Shown: positions 8,415 to 18,196, counted from the stretch's first letter. The stretch: DNA of 64,000 nucleotides from Rhodovulum marinum (GCF_004343075.1 NZ_SLXP01000011.1:1-64000), one strand, 5' to 3'. A program made the numbers and translations. The notes: a model not told the origin generated them from the letters alone.

Positions 8415-9797
8415 TCACCAGAGCGCCGACAGGCTGTCCCACTGCAGCCAGCAGGCGAGACCGGTGATCGCAAATCCCAGCCCCATCAGTCCGAACTCGC
8501 CCTTCGGATCCCAGGCATCGTACCGAGAAATCAGCCAGACGCGCAGAGGATAGGTGAGCAGGATGGTCAACCCATGCGCCAGGATCACACCGGCGAGCCC
8601 CAGGGTCAGAACCCCCACAAGGCTGAGGGTGATCTGTACGGCAGCCATCGCTGCCATGAGGAAAAAATGTCGCTTACTGTCGCCAAAACCCAGAAGTACC
8701 TGATTGGACCCGGCCAGCGCCGCGCTCGGGATCCAGCTCAACGCGAAGAGCACGACCATGGGCCCGGCAAGCGCATAGCGAGGATCGTAGAGAAGCTGCA
8801 CCAGCCAGTCGCCAATAAAGGCCAGAACCCCCAGCATCGCGATCAACAGGCTCGCTGCCATGCGCCGGGCTTTGAACAGATTGCGCCGGTTTTCCGCGCT
8901 CTCCTGCGGGGGCTTGATCCGATAAAGTGGGAAGATGACCTTCTGCGCGATGGCCATGCCGATCAATCCAGGGGCCGTTCCCAGAATCTCTGCAATGCTG
9001 AAAACGCCAAAGAGGCCAATATCAACATGAGCACCGAGAATGAACCGTCCCCCCATGTTCACTAGGAAGGTGCAGATGGTGCTCAAGAAAATGAAGCTTC
9101 CAAAACCAAAAGCTTCGCGCACGATCGACATGTCCCAGTGCAGCCGGTTGCGCCCGCCCGGCAGGAAGGCGTGGAACGCCGCGACCCGGAGGGCGGACAT
9201 CACGAGGGTCCCGAACACCACGGCCCAGACCGAGCGAAGTAAAAAGGCCAGGAGCGCCATGATCACGAGACCGATCACCTGGCTTGCCAGGTCCAGCGCG
9301 ACCACGCGTTCCAGTCTGAGTTCGCGGTTTGCTTCCGCCTCCTTCGTCGTCTTGAACCCCTCGATGATCAGGATCAGGGACAGAACGGGCAACATGGCCG
9401 CAATCTGCGGCTGTTCATAGATCGCGGCCACCGGATAGGCGATCGCACAGGCCACCAGCCAGAGCAGCCCCCCCCGCAGGATCTGCAACGTCCATGCGGT
9501 ATCGAGGAACGCGCGATCGGTCCCCCGCCGGTGCTGGATCAGAAGGACGTCGATACCGAGATCGGAGAACAGCTTCAGGCCGACGATGAACACCATCATC
9601 AGTGCCATCAGCCCAAAGGCCTCCGGGAACAGCAACCGCGTCAGGACAAGATTGGACAGCAGGCGCAGGACATTCGACGCGACGACGTGGAAAATGGTGA
9701 CCCCGGATCCCCGCAGGGCCCGGGCCTTCGTCGACCCCCCTCGCAACCCGGACAAGGCCAGGGAAAGACGCGACTTCAGCATGTTCACCCCTGCCAT
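8415..9797 (-). CDS. Oligosaccharide flippase (MOP/Wzx-type)
   Basis: A 460-residue polytopic protein with about 12-14 hydrophobic segments and the polysaccharide-synthase/MOP pattern: 'LRLLSNLVLTRLLFPEAFGL' near residue 45, 'DLGIDVLLIQ' near residue 80, and 'RVAAFHAFLPGGRNRL' mid-protein. Such proteins move lipid-linked repeat units across the inner membrane (Wzx, AmsL, ExoP-linked exporters). The start may be ATG 9797 or ATG 9782 ('MLKSRL'). It lies between wecE and the wecG-like gene, all on the minus strand, which suggests it transports the product of this module. The 220-bp space downstream (8195-8414) has no visible gene. Confidence 0.85.
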   Translation of the reverse strand: MAGVNMLKSRLSLALSGLRGGSTKARALRGSGVTIFHVVASNVLRLLSNLVLTRLLFPEAFGLMALMMVFIVGLKLFSDLGIDVLLIQHRRGTDRAFLDTAWTLQILRGGLLWLVACAIAYPVAAIYEQPQIAAMLPVLSLILIIEGFKTTKEAEANRELRLERVVALDLASQVIGLVIMALLAFLLRSVWAVVFGTLVMSALRVAAFHAFLPGGRNRLHWDMSIVREAFGFGSFIFLSTICTFLVNMGGRFILGAHVDIGLFGVFSIAEILGTAPGLIGMAIAQKVIFPLYRIKPPQESAENRRNLFKARRMAASLLIAMLGVLAFIGDWLVQLLYDPRYALAGPMVVLFALSWIPSAALAGSNQVLLGFGDSKRHFFLMAAMAAVQITLSLVGVLTLGLAGVILAHGLTILLTYPLRVWLISRYDAWDPKGEFGLMGLGFAITGLACWLQWDSLSALW

Positions 9798-9849
9798 GGC
9801 CGCAGCCCTTATCCCGGGATCCGCCCGGCAATGGTGTCCAGAGTCGCGC

Positions 9850-10647
9850 TCACGCGAACGGATCCCGGTAGATCCCCAGCCGCTGCTTCAGCACCGCCCA
9901 GAGGAAGGGCGGATCCTGGATCACGTAGCGATGAAACCGGGCGCGGGGCTGCTTCACCAGCCGGTAGAGCCATTCGAACCCCGCATCGGTGATCCAGGCA
10001 GGCGGGCGGGCGAAGGTACCGCTTTCGTAGTCGATCGTGCCGCCGAGCGGCAGCCAGAGCTTCACGCCGGGCATCCGGTCACGATAGTCCATGATGAACT
10101 TTTCCTGCCGCCCGCCGCCCAGCCCCACCAGGCAGACGGTTGCGCCGCTGTCATTCACCGCCGCGATCATCCGGTCGATTTCGGCCGGGTTCGTCTCGAA
10201 ATCGAAGGCGGGCGCATCGGTGCCGACGATCATCGCGCGACCTACCCTGGCGTTGATGTTCTGCGCCGCCATCTCGGCGATGCCGGGCTTGCCGCCCATC
10301 AGGAAGACCGTGACATCCGGGTTGTCCTTGTGGCGCCTGTAGAAGCGCGGGAAGTAGTCCGAGCCAGAGACCCGCTCCTTCACCGGCGTGCCGAGGAATT
10401 TCAGCGCGAAATACATGACCTGGCTGTCGCAGGTGATCACGTCGAAGCGGTCGAGGATGTCGTAGAAGGCCCGATCCTTCTGCAGCTTCACCATCATGTC
10501 GACATGAAGGGTCAGGATCGCGCCCTCGGTGACATTCTCCAGCAGCTCGTCCATGGTCAGGTCATGGACATGCGCGTTCAGGATCTTCACCCTGGGATAT
10601 TGCAGCCCGGTGACGTTCCGGGCCATCGCCGTACCATCGGCCATCAT
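9850..10647 (-). CDS. WecG/TagA/CpsF family glycosyltransferase (GT26)
   Basis: A 265-residue protein whose start is fixed by a strong GGAGG ribosome site just upstream of tandem ATGs at 10647 and 10644. Family features are the conserved early aspartate region 'TLHVDMMVKLQKDRAF', 'ITCDSQVMYFALKFLGTP', the 'VSGSDYFPRF' segment and 'VCLVGLGGGRQEKFI'. GT26 enzymes transfer an acidic or N-acetyl sugar (ManNAcA in WecG, ManNAc in TagA) onto a polyprenyl-linked acceptor. It is the first gene of the minus-strand 4.9-10.6 kb run. Earlier in-frame codons extend to 10962 but encode a stretch without family similarity and are left out. Confidence 0.85.
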   Translation of the reverse strand: MMADGTAMARNVTGLQYPRVKILNAHVHDLTMDELLENVTEGAILTLHVDMMVKLQKDRAFYDILDRFDVITCDSQVMYFALKFLGTPVKERVSGSDYFPRFYRRHKDNPDVTVFLMGGKPGIAEMAAQNINARVGRAMIVGTDAPAFDFETNPAEIDRMIAAVNDSGATVCLVGLGGGRQEKFIMDYRDRMPGVKLWLPLGGTIDYESGTFARPPAWITDAGFEWLYRLVKQPRARFHRYVIQDPPFLWAVLKQRLGIYRDPFA

Positions 10648-11221
10648 GCCGCCTCCTTCGTCCTTTTGGCGTGACGCATCTTCCAGGCTCAGGGTTTCGG
10701 AAGCGCAAAGGAATTGATGGCCGGGAACGCACAGGTCCGGCAGGCCTCTATCCGACTCTTGCTGCCCATACCTGAACCCCTGCCCGACATCTGACGGGTC
10801 TATCACAATCGGCTGCGAAAACGGCGACACGTTAGTTCCGTTGCGACCAGAGGTGCAACAGGGATGGGGCTGTAACAGGACGATATCCGCAGGATTTCCG
10901 GCCTCGCCGCGATACACCGTCGGGACCGTAGCCGAATCCGAACCGATCCTCGCCCAGAGCATTCAGCGTTTCCCACGGCTTCGCCGGCGGACAGCCCTGC
11001 CGGGATTCGCCGCGATCGGTCCATGATCGCGCCGGCGCCCCTGCACGGGCGGGGGAATTCATCCGGAAGCTGAATCTTCCCGTCCCCATGAAGGCTTTCA
11101 AAGCAAAGCCCCACCAGATAATCTGAGCATGGGGATAATGTGCTTTTGCGTGTCCGGATCGGGACATATCCGAAGGGTGCTTTCGGATGAAATGCCGCGA
11201 TACGGAACCTTGGGGGTGGAC
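10648..11221. other. Intergenic region between divergent genes
   Basis: A 574-bp gap between the WecG-like gene (minus) and the VPLPA-CTERM gene (plus). It must hold both promoters. I see no convincing additional gene, no clear paired -35/-10 boxes and no repeat. Confidence 0.5.
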
Positions 11222-11842
11222 ATGATCAGGACTGTTGTGCTGGCCTCGGCTGGCCTTTTTCTTCTTTGCGGTTCTGTTGCTCAGGCGGCGACCGTCAGCA
11301 TCACGCAGACGGTGACCGGAACGAACGGTTTCGCCAATGATCTGACCTTCGCGTTCGCCGGCCTAGCCCCGAGTGACGGCATCGGGGGCGTCCTGACCAT
11401 CGCGACCGGGCCTGCTCTCGACGCGCCGGATTTTTCCGGGCTGGATGTCACGGGTCCGGGCGAGTTCTTCACGCTGCGGGCCGATGGGGAAGTTTTAGGC
11501 AGCTACACCTGCGCAGCTGACGCGACAGAGGAGACTAACCCACAGCGTATTCCCGGGGGCGCAGTCAACGCAGACGATACCGATTGTACCTTCTCGCTGA
11601 ACCTCGCCCTTCCGGGGGGCCTCCTCGACACGCTGCTGGCCGATGGTGCGACGGTGGTGGAGATGCTCTTCAGCGACATCGTCGACGATTTCGGGGACGG
11701 GGATACCGTGACGGCAACGCTGTCCTATACCGAGGCCAGCGCCCCCGAGATCATCCCGCTTCCGGCGACGGCCTCGATGTTGCTGGGGGGGCTGGGCCTC
11801 ATGGGTGCCCTGCGACGGCGGGACAGGCGCGCCAGGCACTGA
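11222..11842 (+). CDS. VPLPA-CTERM sorting-domain protein (secreted, hypothetical)
   Basis: A 206-residue protein starting at ATG 11222 with 'GGGGGTGG' upstream. A Sec signal peptide ('MIRTVVLASAGLFLLCG' ... 'AQA|A') is followed by about 150 residues of acidic beta-rich sequence with one cysteine pair. The C-terminus has the three-part sorting signal: 'IPLPATASMLLGG', a short hydrophobic stretch and the basic tail 'RRRDRRARH'. This matches the VPLPA-CTERM variant of PEP-CTERM, which is processed by exosortase D in Rhodobacterales. No XrtD gene is in the window; the only exosortase here is XrtE. The mature domain is not recognised. A matrix or envelope function is inferred from the sorting signal and from the surrounding glycan genes. 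Confidence 0.85.
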   Translation: MIRTVVLASAGLFLLCGSVAQAATVSITQTVTGTNGFANDLTFAFAGLAPSDGIGGVLTIATGPALDAPDFSGLDVTGPGEFFTLRADGEVLGSYTCAADATEETNPQRIPGGAVNADDTDCTFSLNLALPGGLLDTLLADGATVVEMLFSDIVDDFGDGDTVTATLSYTEASAPEIIPLPATASMLLGGLGLMGALRRRDRRARH

Positions 11843-12311
11843 TATCGGGGACCGAACGGCCTCGGAACAGAACAGACACCTCGCAGGTATTTTGCAGACG
11901 GTGCGCAGTCACTCGCAATTCGCCTCGATTGTATCAGACTGCGCTGAAACGGGCCTGAGCTTGCGGGAAGCCGAGTGCGCCACACCGCAGCCAGCCGAAA
12001 CCGAACCACATGCCGCACCCCCACCCCTTGGTCGGCATGGATCCACCGACCGGACCTGAAACGTTCGGCAAGACTTCGCCGCCGATCCGGAAAGTTCATG
12101 CCACCAGATCGTGAGTGTCGTTGTCTTGAGACGGGCAACCTGTAGGTTCGGTCGCGCCAACCGCAGGCTCCAGGGCTTCCCATGACATGATGCCGGCGTC
12201 GCCCCCACACCGGGTGCCTTGGCCGGGATGTGACAGGGGGCGCCTCGATCCGTCCGTGGTTTGCACCGACGAAAAAAGAATGAAACGGCGTCACGCGCCG
12301 GAGAGGAATGG
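11843..12311. other. Intergenic region
   Basis: A 469-bp gap before the beta-helix gene. I see no gene with a plausible start and codon bias and no clear terminator hairpin. It probably carries the promoter of the beta-helix gene. Confidence 0.45.
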
Positions 12312-15300
12312 GTGAGGCGCTCGGCCGCGGTTTGGCTGCTGTGCGTGGTTGGAGTGTGCTTTGTCATGGTGACTCCCATCCGTTGCGTGGCCGGCCAGGA
12401 GCACAGCATGCAGAACGCCCTCTCGAATATTCGCGCCGATCGCACGAGAACGGAAACCGACACCACCCTCTCCACGCCTCCCCCCCGGTCCGACTGGGAC
12501 ATCGTCATTCTGGACCCCGGCGAAACCGAACCCCCGGCAACCGGAACGGCCGGACGTGACAGCGAAACCGCGACCCGGCGCGACCCCAACCCGGGCCGCG
12601 CCCCTGAAACAGACGACGACCGCGCCGAAGACGAAACTCCCGATCCGGCGGATCCCGGCGACAGCGGGGAAACGGGTGACGGCGAAGAAAACGGCGGGCC
12701 AGGGGACGAAACGGACACGGAAACCGGCGAAGAGGATCCCCAGCCCCCCGACGAGACCGACGGCCAGGACGATGCCGGGCAACCATCCGATCCGGCCGGT
12801 CCGGTCGTCACCCTGTCGCCGGGCACGACACTGTCGCTGGCGGGCGGGCGCGTCACGACGCTCCTGCCCGAGCAGGCCGACGAGATCGCTGCGGTGGAAA
12901 TCACCGACCTGCCCGAACATGGCAACGCGACGGTGAACCCCGACAACACCATCGCGCTGGTGCTGTCGGGCAGCGATTACAGCGGGCCGCTGTCGCTGGA
13001 CTACACGATCACCTACACCGATGGCACGGTCGATGCCCGCACCGCCAGCTTCGACGTCGCCGCCCCGACCCAGGAGGCCGGATGGGGCACGGGCACGCAT
13101 TACATGCTGGCAGAGGATGCCAATGGCGACATCGTCGTCGAGCATGGCGACAATCACCGGAAGGTCTATGTCTCGGGCAGCGAGACCGCGCTGAGCAAGG
13201 CGGACATTGCCGCGCGGGAAGGACTGTCGGAAGGCGAGATCACCGCGAAATGGCTGGTCGCCCACCCCGAATACGGCGGATCCGAGGCGATGGCCCTGGC
13301 CGTCGACGCAGGCATGGAGCTCTGGATCGGCAAGGGCGGTCTGACCGGGCTGACCCTGAACAACACGTCACCGGCCCCGTCGTCCCACTGGCTCATGTTC
13401 GAGAAGGGCTACACATACGAGGATCTCGGCGGTGTCTTCGCCTGGGGCGCCAGGGGCGAGTCGGAATTGCACCCGCTTCACGTGACATCCTGGGGCACAG
13501 GCGACCGTCCGGTGATCGATTCAGCGTTCGGCATCGCCCCCCAATGGGCCACGTCAAACATCGTGGTCAGCGACCTGGAACTGGTCCAAGGGTTCGGCAA
13601 TCTGACGGCCGACAACGTCATCCTGACCAATATGCACTTCTCCGGAGGGGTAAGTTTTCAAGGGTTCAGTCGTCCTCTCAAGGGCTTCACCCTGCACAAT
13701 TCCGAAATCGTCGATGTCGTTCCGCCAGAACCGGAGGGCGGCACCTGGAGTGGCACCGCTGCCGGGCTTTTCGTACGCGAGACTTCCGGCATCCTGATCG
13801 AGGATACGCTCTTCCACCACAATGGCTGGGGAGACGACTACCGGCTGGACGGCTCCACCGAAGGCGGCATGCCGCCCAACAAGTTCAGCCATAACATCTA
13901 TCTTCAGAACACGACGACCGACGTCACCTTCCGCGACAACATCTCGGCCCAGGCCGCCTCTGTCGGCGCCCAGTTCCGGGGCGGTGGCCATATCGAGAAC
14001 AATGCCTTCATCGACAACAACGTGGCCTTCAACGTTCTGGGTGGGGTATACAGAAATGACGGTCCGATCGGGAATTACAGCTTCGTTGCCGACAATGTCG
14101 TCACATCCGCGGGCTACAAGCTTTCCTCGAATATTGGCGCGGTGAATTGGGGCATACAAAACACGGGGTACGACACCACCGTCTTCAACAATATCATCGC
14201 TCACCTGGCTGACCCCAACAATCCGGCGGAAATCGCCTGGAAGACCGGTACAAGCAACCCGCTGACAACCACGACGGATCTCTTCCACGACGATACCATC
14301 ATCTACAACTGGCTCGGGACTGATCCGAACTCAACCCGCACCCATGGCAACGAGCGCTACGATAGCGATCTCGATACCGACATCGCCGATCAGACAACGA
14401 TCCAGAACTTTGCGGCGCAGTTCCTTGGTCGCCCCGCCGGTGCGCATCCCGATGACGAACAGCTGGACAATTATTACAAAAGCGGCTGGCTCACCGAGCT
14501 GATGGCTTATGCAAGAGAGAACTGGACCGACGGCGCCCCCACGGCGCAAGATATTGTCGCCTATTTCCAGAACAGCTTCGGCGTTGCACCGAATGGCACT
14601 GAGACGACCCACCGCTTTGTGCCGAACACGCTTGCCGACGGCATCCGCTGGGACACCCGGATCAACTGGACGACCCAGGCCGTCCCCGACGATGGCGATA
14701 ATGTCGATCTGGGCGGCAACTGGGTGTATTACGGCGCGCGGACCACGACGATCACGGATCTCGACCTGGGATCAGGCGGGCGGCTGCATGTCACCAGCGG
14801 CAAGCTGACGGTCGAGGGCGCGCTCGAGACCGGCGCGGATGGCGGGCTGATCACAGTGGAGGGCCCGGGCCAGTTCTGGTTCGACGGCTATGGCGACGCG
14901 GATCTGATGATCTTCGATGTCACTGGCGGCCGGCTTGCCAATACCGGTGAGGTAACGGGGACGACCGCGGTCGCGATCTCGGGCGGGCAGGCGATTCTCG
15001 CCACCGACGGGGCGCGCTATGATCTAACCGGCGGCAGCGAGCTGCGCATCGAAGGCGCGGACGCCAGCGTCGGCTTCGACGGGAACGGCACCGGCACCGC
15101 CCTGCTGCGCATGCATGACGGGTCGGTTCTGACCTTCGATGCCGACGCGGAGGGCTTCGCGACGTTGACGGAGTTCCGCAGCGGCCGCTGGGATCAGCAG
15201 GGCAGCCCGGTGGACTCGCATGTCATCCTCGACGGGACGTTGAAACTCGATCTTTCCGATCTTCCTGGCGGGGCCGACAGCCTCAGCCTGATCGAGGTGG

Positions 15301-15515
15301 ACATGCTGTCCGGAACCTTCGACGCCATCGACATCCATGGTCTGGGTGGCGACAGGAACGCGACGATCATCCTCGACCATGCGGCCGATGAGCTGCGGCT
15401 GGAACTGAGTGCCGGCAGCGGCCAGACCGCGTTCCTCGAAATCGGCATCGACCTCGCCGATCCCGCGCTGCATGTCCTTTCGGGCGATCTGCCGGATCTG
15501 TTCGATCTGGGCTGA
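12312..15515 (+). CDS. Large secreted right-handed parallel beta-helix protein
   Basis: About 1067 residues from GTG 12312, chosen because 'GGAGAGGAA' precedes it and the next residues form a signal peptide (RR, then 'AAVWLLCVVGVCFVMV'). Residues about 60-160 are an extreme Asp/Glu/Pro/Thr-rich linker. Next come a domain with 'LDYTITYTDGTVDA' (cadherin/Ig-like, about 180-255) and a long beta-helix region (about 390-620) with Asn-ladder-like phrases such as 'IENNAFIDNNVAFNVLGG' and 'GILIEDTLFHHNGWG'. The C-terminal third ('GSGGRLHVTSGKLTVEGAL') resembles autotransporter or haemagglutinin passenger repeats. It has no RTX repeats and no PEP-CTERM tail. It may bind or cleave polysaccharide, since many such helices are lyases or epimerases, but no catalytic motif can be claimed. 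Confidence 0.75.
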   Translation: MRRSAAVWLLCVVGVCFVMVTPIRCVAGQEHSMQNALSNIRADRTRTETDTTLSTPPPRSDWDIVILDPGETEPPATGTAGRDSETATRRDPNPGRAPETDDDRAEDETPDPADPGDSGETGDGEENGGPGDETDTETGEEDPQPPDETDGQDDAGQPSDPAGPVVTLSPGTTLSLAGGRVTTLLPEQADEIAAVEITDLPEHGNATVNPDNTIALVLSGSDYSGPLSLDYTITYTDGTVDARTASFDVAAPTQEAGWGTGTHYMLAEDANGDIVVEHGDNHRKVYVSGSETALSKADIAAREGLSEGEITAKWLVAHPEYGGSEAMALAVDAGMELWIGKGGLTGLTLNNTSPAPSSHWLMFEKGYTYEDLGGVFAWGARGESELHPLHVTSWGTGDRPVIDSAFGIAPQWATSNIVVSDLELVQGFGNLTADNVILTNMHFSGGVSFQGFSRPLKGFTLHNSEIVDVVPPEPEGGTWSGTAAGLFVRETSGILIEDTLFHHNGWGDDYRLDGSTEGGMPPNKFSHNIYLQNTTTDVTFRDNISAQAASVGAQFRGGGHIENNAFIDNNVAFNVLGGVYRNDGPIGNYSFVADNVVTSAGYKLSSNIGAVNWGIQNTGYDTTVFNNIIAHLADPNNPAEIAWKTGTSNPLTTTTDLFHDDTIIYNWLGTDPNSTRTHGNERYDSDLDTDIADQTTIQNFAAQFLGRPAGAHPDDEQLDNYYKSGWLTELMAYARENWTDGAPTAQDIVAYFQNSFGVAPNGTETTHRFVPNTLADGIRWDTRINWTTQAVPDDGDNVDLGGNWVYYGARTTTITDLDLGSGGRLHVTSGKLTVEGALETGADGGLITVEGPGQFWFDGYGDADLMIFDVTGGRLANTGEVTGTTAVAISGGQAILATDGARYDLTGGSELRIEGADASVGFDGNGTGTALLRMHDGSVLTFDADAEGFATLTEFRSGRWDQQGSPVDSHVILDGTLKLDLSDLPGGADSLSLIEVDMLSGTFDAIDIHGLGGDRNATIILDHAADELRLELSAGSGQTAFLEIGIDLADPALHVLSGDLPDLFDLG

Positions 15516-15517
15516 GC

Positions 15518-15543
15518 TCCGGGTTTCGCATGCGAAACCCGGA
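15518..15543. repeat. parS-like palindrome, copy 1 (26-bp perfect dyad)
   Basis: The core TTTCGCATGCGAAA is extended outward to a perfect 26-bp palindrome, the longest of the six copies. It lies 2 bp after the beta-helix stop codon, in the gap before the convergent HAD-UbiA gene, where it could also form a terminator-like stem. Confidence 0.85.
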
Positions 15544-15635
15544 CCGGCCGGGCGCGGCGGAAAGCGCCGCGCCCGCAAGAAACGATCGCCGGGAATGCCA
15601 GCCCTGGCGCCCCCTGCCGTGCCGCCTTGGCCCGG

Positions 15636-17087
15636 CTACAGGAACGTCGCGGCGAGGCCCGCGCCGAACATCAGGATGACGCAAATCTGACTGATCCGAT
15701 CTTTCGCCGCATAGACGACGGGATCGTCATGCATGCCCCCTCGATGGGTGACCATTACCATCCGTGTGATCCAGTAGAGCAGAACCAGGCAGATCCCCCA
15801 GAGCGCCGGCGGATAGCTGTAAAGCTCCCCCACCGCAGGCGAATTGACGTAAAGCGCCATGACCAGCACCGAGACATAACCCGCCGAGACCGCGAATTGC
15901 GAGATCAGCGGCAGATCGTCCGCGTGATAGCCCCGCCCCGTGGCTGCGAGCTGGCCGCGCCGGACGCCGTCGACAAGCTCGGCCTGACGCTTCACCGCCG
16001 CCAATGCAAAGAAGAAGAACACCGAAAACGCCAGCAGCCAGACCGACAGCGCGATCCCCGTCGCGACCCCGCCAGCGACGATGCGGATCGTGTAAAGACA
16101 GGCGAGCGTCACGATATCGATGATCGTGCGGCGCTTGAGATTCAGCGAATAGGCGGTGGTGGCGACGAAATAGACCGACATGACCCCGAGGAACGCCCAG
16201 CCGAGGCTTGCCGAGACCAGCACGCCGCCGGCCAGCAGCCCCGCGGCCATCCAGGAACCATGGGCGATCGGAACGTTGCCGCTGGCGAACGGCCGACGGG
16301 ATTTGCGCGGATGGGCGCGGTCCGCCGACAGGTCCAGCAGATCGTTCAGGACGTAGACGGCGCTGGCCACCAGGCTGAAGGCGACAAAGGCCATAAGGCT
16401 TAGCCCCAGCGTCGCGAGGTCATAGCGATGCCCGGCAATCATGGGCAGGAAGACGAGGATGTTCTTCAGCCACTGATGCGGGCGCAGCGCCTTCAGATAA
16501 GGGCCGACCGCCGCCCGGGCCGGTCCCAGATGCTCAACCTCGCGCCCGATCGCCGCGACCCGGCGGCGCAGGGCTGCGGGCGCGTTCACGGTGATCGCCT
16601 TCGTCGCCCGTTCCCAGACCGGCAGGTCGGCGGGCGCATCACCCATATAGGCAAAGCCCCCGTCCCCGAAGCGGGCGGTCAAGAAGTCGGCCTTGACCGC
16701 GCCCTTCAGATTGCGTGCCCCGTCCGAGCCATGGACCTCGTCGAACACGCCCAGATGGTCGGCGATCCGGGTCGCGAGGCCTTCGTCGCTGGCGGTCACC
16801 AGCGCCGTGCGCCCGCCCGCCGCCCGCCAGTCCCGCACATAGGTCAGCACGTCCGCATCATAGGGCAGCGTCGCGATGTCCACCACGCTCGCCGCGGCCA
16901 GATGGCGCTTCAGCGCCGCCCGCCCGGCCCGCAGCGTCAGCGCCGCCCGGACGGGGCTGCGCCAGTCGGCGGCAAGCGCGCTCCAGAAGGTCTCGAACAG
17001 CAGGTCCGACCGCAACAGCGTCCCGTCCAGATCGACGATCAGAACGGGACAGCGGGTCGGGCGATCTTCGAGCAAGGCTGTCGTCAT
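15636..17087 (-). CDS. HAD phosphatase-UbiA prenyltransferase fusion
   Basis: A 483-residue two-domain protein. The N-terminus carries the HAD motif I 'VDLDGTLLRSD' (about residues 18-28), motif II 'LVTASDE' and a late 'YMGDAPADLPVW'. The C-terminal half, from about residue 195, is a UbiA prenyltransferase with 'LRPHQWLKNILVFLPM', 'YVLNDLLDLSADRAHPRKSR' (the aspartate-rich Mg/prenyl-PP site) and about eight membrane helices. The relative DPPR synthase moves phosphoribose onto decaprenyl phosphate. The HAD domain could dephosphorylate the product, but this coupling is inference. The gene lies just downstream of parB on the same strand, with a parS-like site on each side. Confidence 0.85.
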   Translation of the reverse strand: MTTALLEDRPTRCPVLIVDLDGTLLRSDLLFETFWSALAADWRSPVRAALTLRAGRAALKRHLAAASVVDIATLPYDADVLTYVRDWRAAGGRTALVTASDEGLATRIADHLGVFDEVHGSDGARNLKGAVKADFLTARFGDGGFAYMGDAPADLPVWERATKAITVNAPAALRRRVAAIGREVEHLGPARAAVGPYLKALRPHQWLKNILVFLPMIAGHRYDLATLGLSLMAFVAFSLVASAVYVLNDLLDLSADRAHPRKSRRPFASGNVPIAHGSWMAAGLLAGGVLVSASLGWAFLGVMSVYFVATTAYSLNLKRRTIIDIVTLACLYTIRIVAGGVATGIALSVWLLAFSVFFFFALAAVKRQAELVDGVRRGQLAATGRGYHADDLPLISQFAVSAGYVSVLVMALYVNSPAVGELYSYPPALWGICLVLLYWITRMVMVTHRGGMHDDPVVYAAKDRISQICVILMFGAGLAATFL

Positions 17088-17149
17088 GAAATCTCTGCTT
17101 GGCTGGACACTGGGCGGGCGGCATCTTCAGGATCATGTTCTACGCCCGG

Positions 17150-17167
17150 GGTTTCGCATGCGAAACC
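17150..17167. repeat. parS-like palindrome, copy 2
   Basis: An 18-bp perfect dyad with the core TTTCGCATGCGAAA flanked by GG/CC. It lies in the gap between the start of the HAD-UbiA gene and the stop codon of parB. Confidence 0.85.
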
Positions 17168-17206
17168 GAACATTGCATGAAGATGTCCCAGCCCCCCTGC
17201 CTCGCC

Positions 17207-18196
17207 CTACCCCCGTGCGACGAGCCAGCGGCGAAGGTCCTCGGCAAGGCCCGCGTCGACCCCTTTGCCCGACAGCGTCAGCCGGCCGCGCACCACTTGC
17301 AGGGCGACGCCAGGGGCAATCTCTTCGGGGAGGGCGGCGGATTTGCCCGCCCGGCCCTGCCCTTTCACGGCACGTTCGAGCACAGCGCGCTCGGCCGCGG
17401 CATCCCTTGAGGCGGCATCTCGCAGGGCCGCGGCCAGCCGGTCGGCGAACCCCTCTTGCGCCTGCACTGCGCCGGCCAGCGCCAGGCCCAGATGCTCGGG
17501 GATCGCGGCGGGAAAGCGCAAGCTGTCGTCGAACGCCTCGACCAGATGGGTAAAGGCCAGGATCTTGGACCGCTTCGGCGCGGGCGCAGCAGCGAACAGC
17601 CCGGCCACCGCCGCGGCCTTGTCGGGATAGACCCCCTGCCCCGCCGCCTGCACCGCGATCCGCGCGCGTTCGTAGAAGCTGAGGCCCGCGCGGATCTCGT
17701 TCTCCTCGACCATCGCGCGATAGGCCTCCGGCGCGCCCTCGGGGCTGCGGACCAGCGCCAGGATCCCGGCGAAACGATCCTCGCCGGTCTCGGCATGCAG
17801 ACGCCGGAGCGCGGTCAGCCGCCGCCAGCCCGAAATCAGCCCGTAGCGACCGTGGCCGAGGTCCACTACCTCCACCGGCATCTGCTGGCCACGGTCGCGC
17901 AGGCTGGCCATCAGCGTGCCAAGCTCCGCCTCGTCCATCGTGATGCGGTCACGCACCAGGTGCGCCTCCTCCAGCGCCGCAAGCGGCAGCCGCATCACGA
18001 AGCGGCCTTCGCTGCGCGCGCTTTGCAGTTCCTGCGTGACCTCATCGAGCGCGGCGCGGGTGGCGGCATCGCGCGAGACCTCGGCGATCGGGGCAGGGGG
18101 CCGGCGATAGGTCTGGGCCACCCCCATCGCCTTGGTTTCGGGGGCGCCGCCGAGGATCTCGGGCGCGGCGGGGCTGAGACGCTTGCGTTTAGCCAT
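17207..18196 (-). CDS. parB: Plasmid partition protein ParB
   Basis: A 329-residue ParB/RepB protein. The N-terminal box ('MRLPLAALEEAHLVRDRITM') leads to the ParB/Srx domain with 'LISGWRRLTALRRLHAE' (GxxRxxA-type CTP-binding element, about residues 130-146). 'MVEENEIRAGLSFYERARIA' (about 175-194) is followed by a helix-turn-helix region and a basic C-terminal part. ParB binds the centromere parS, spreads, and is moved by ParA. It is 98 bp downstream of parA on the same strand, and palindromic sites lie on both sides of it. ATG 18196 is the only start that keeps the basic N-terminus. Confidence 0.92.
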   Translation of the reverse strand: MAKRKRLSPAAPEILGGAPETKAMGVAQTYRRPPAPIAEVSRDAATRAALDEVTQELQSARSEGRFVMRLPLAALEEAHLVRDRITMDEAELGTLMASLRDRGQQMPVEVVDLGHGRYGLISGWRRLTALRRLHAETGEDRFAGILALVRSPEGAPEAYRAMVEENEIRAGLSFYERARIAVQAAGQGVYPDKAAAVAGLFAAAPAPKRSKILAFTHLVEAFDDSLRFPAAIPEHLGLALAGAVQAQEGFADRLAAALRDAASRDAAAERAVLERAVKGQGRAGKSAALPEEIAPGVALQVVRGRLTLSGKGVDAGLAEDLRRWLVARG

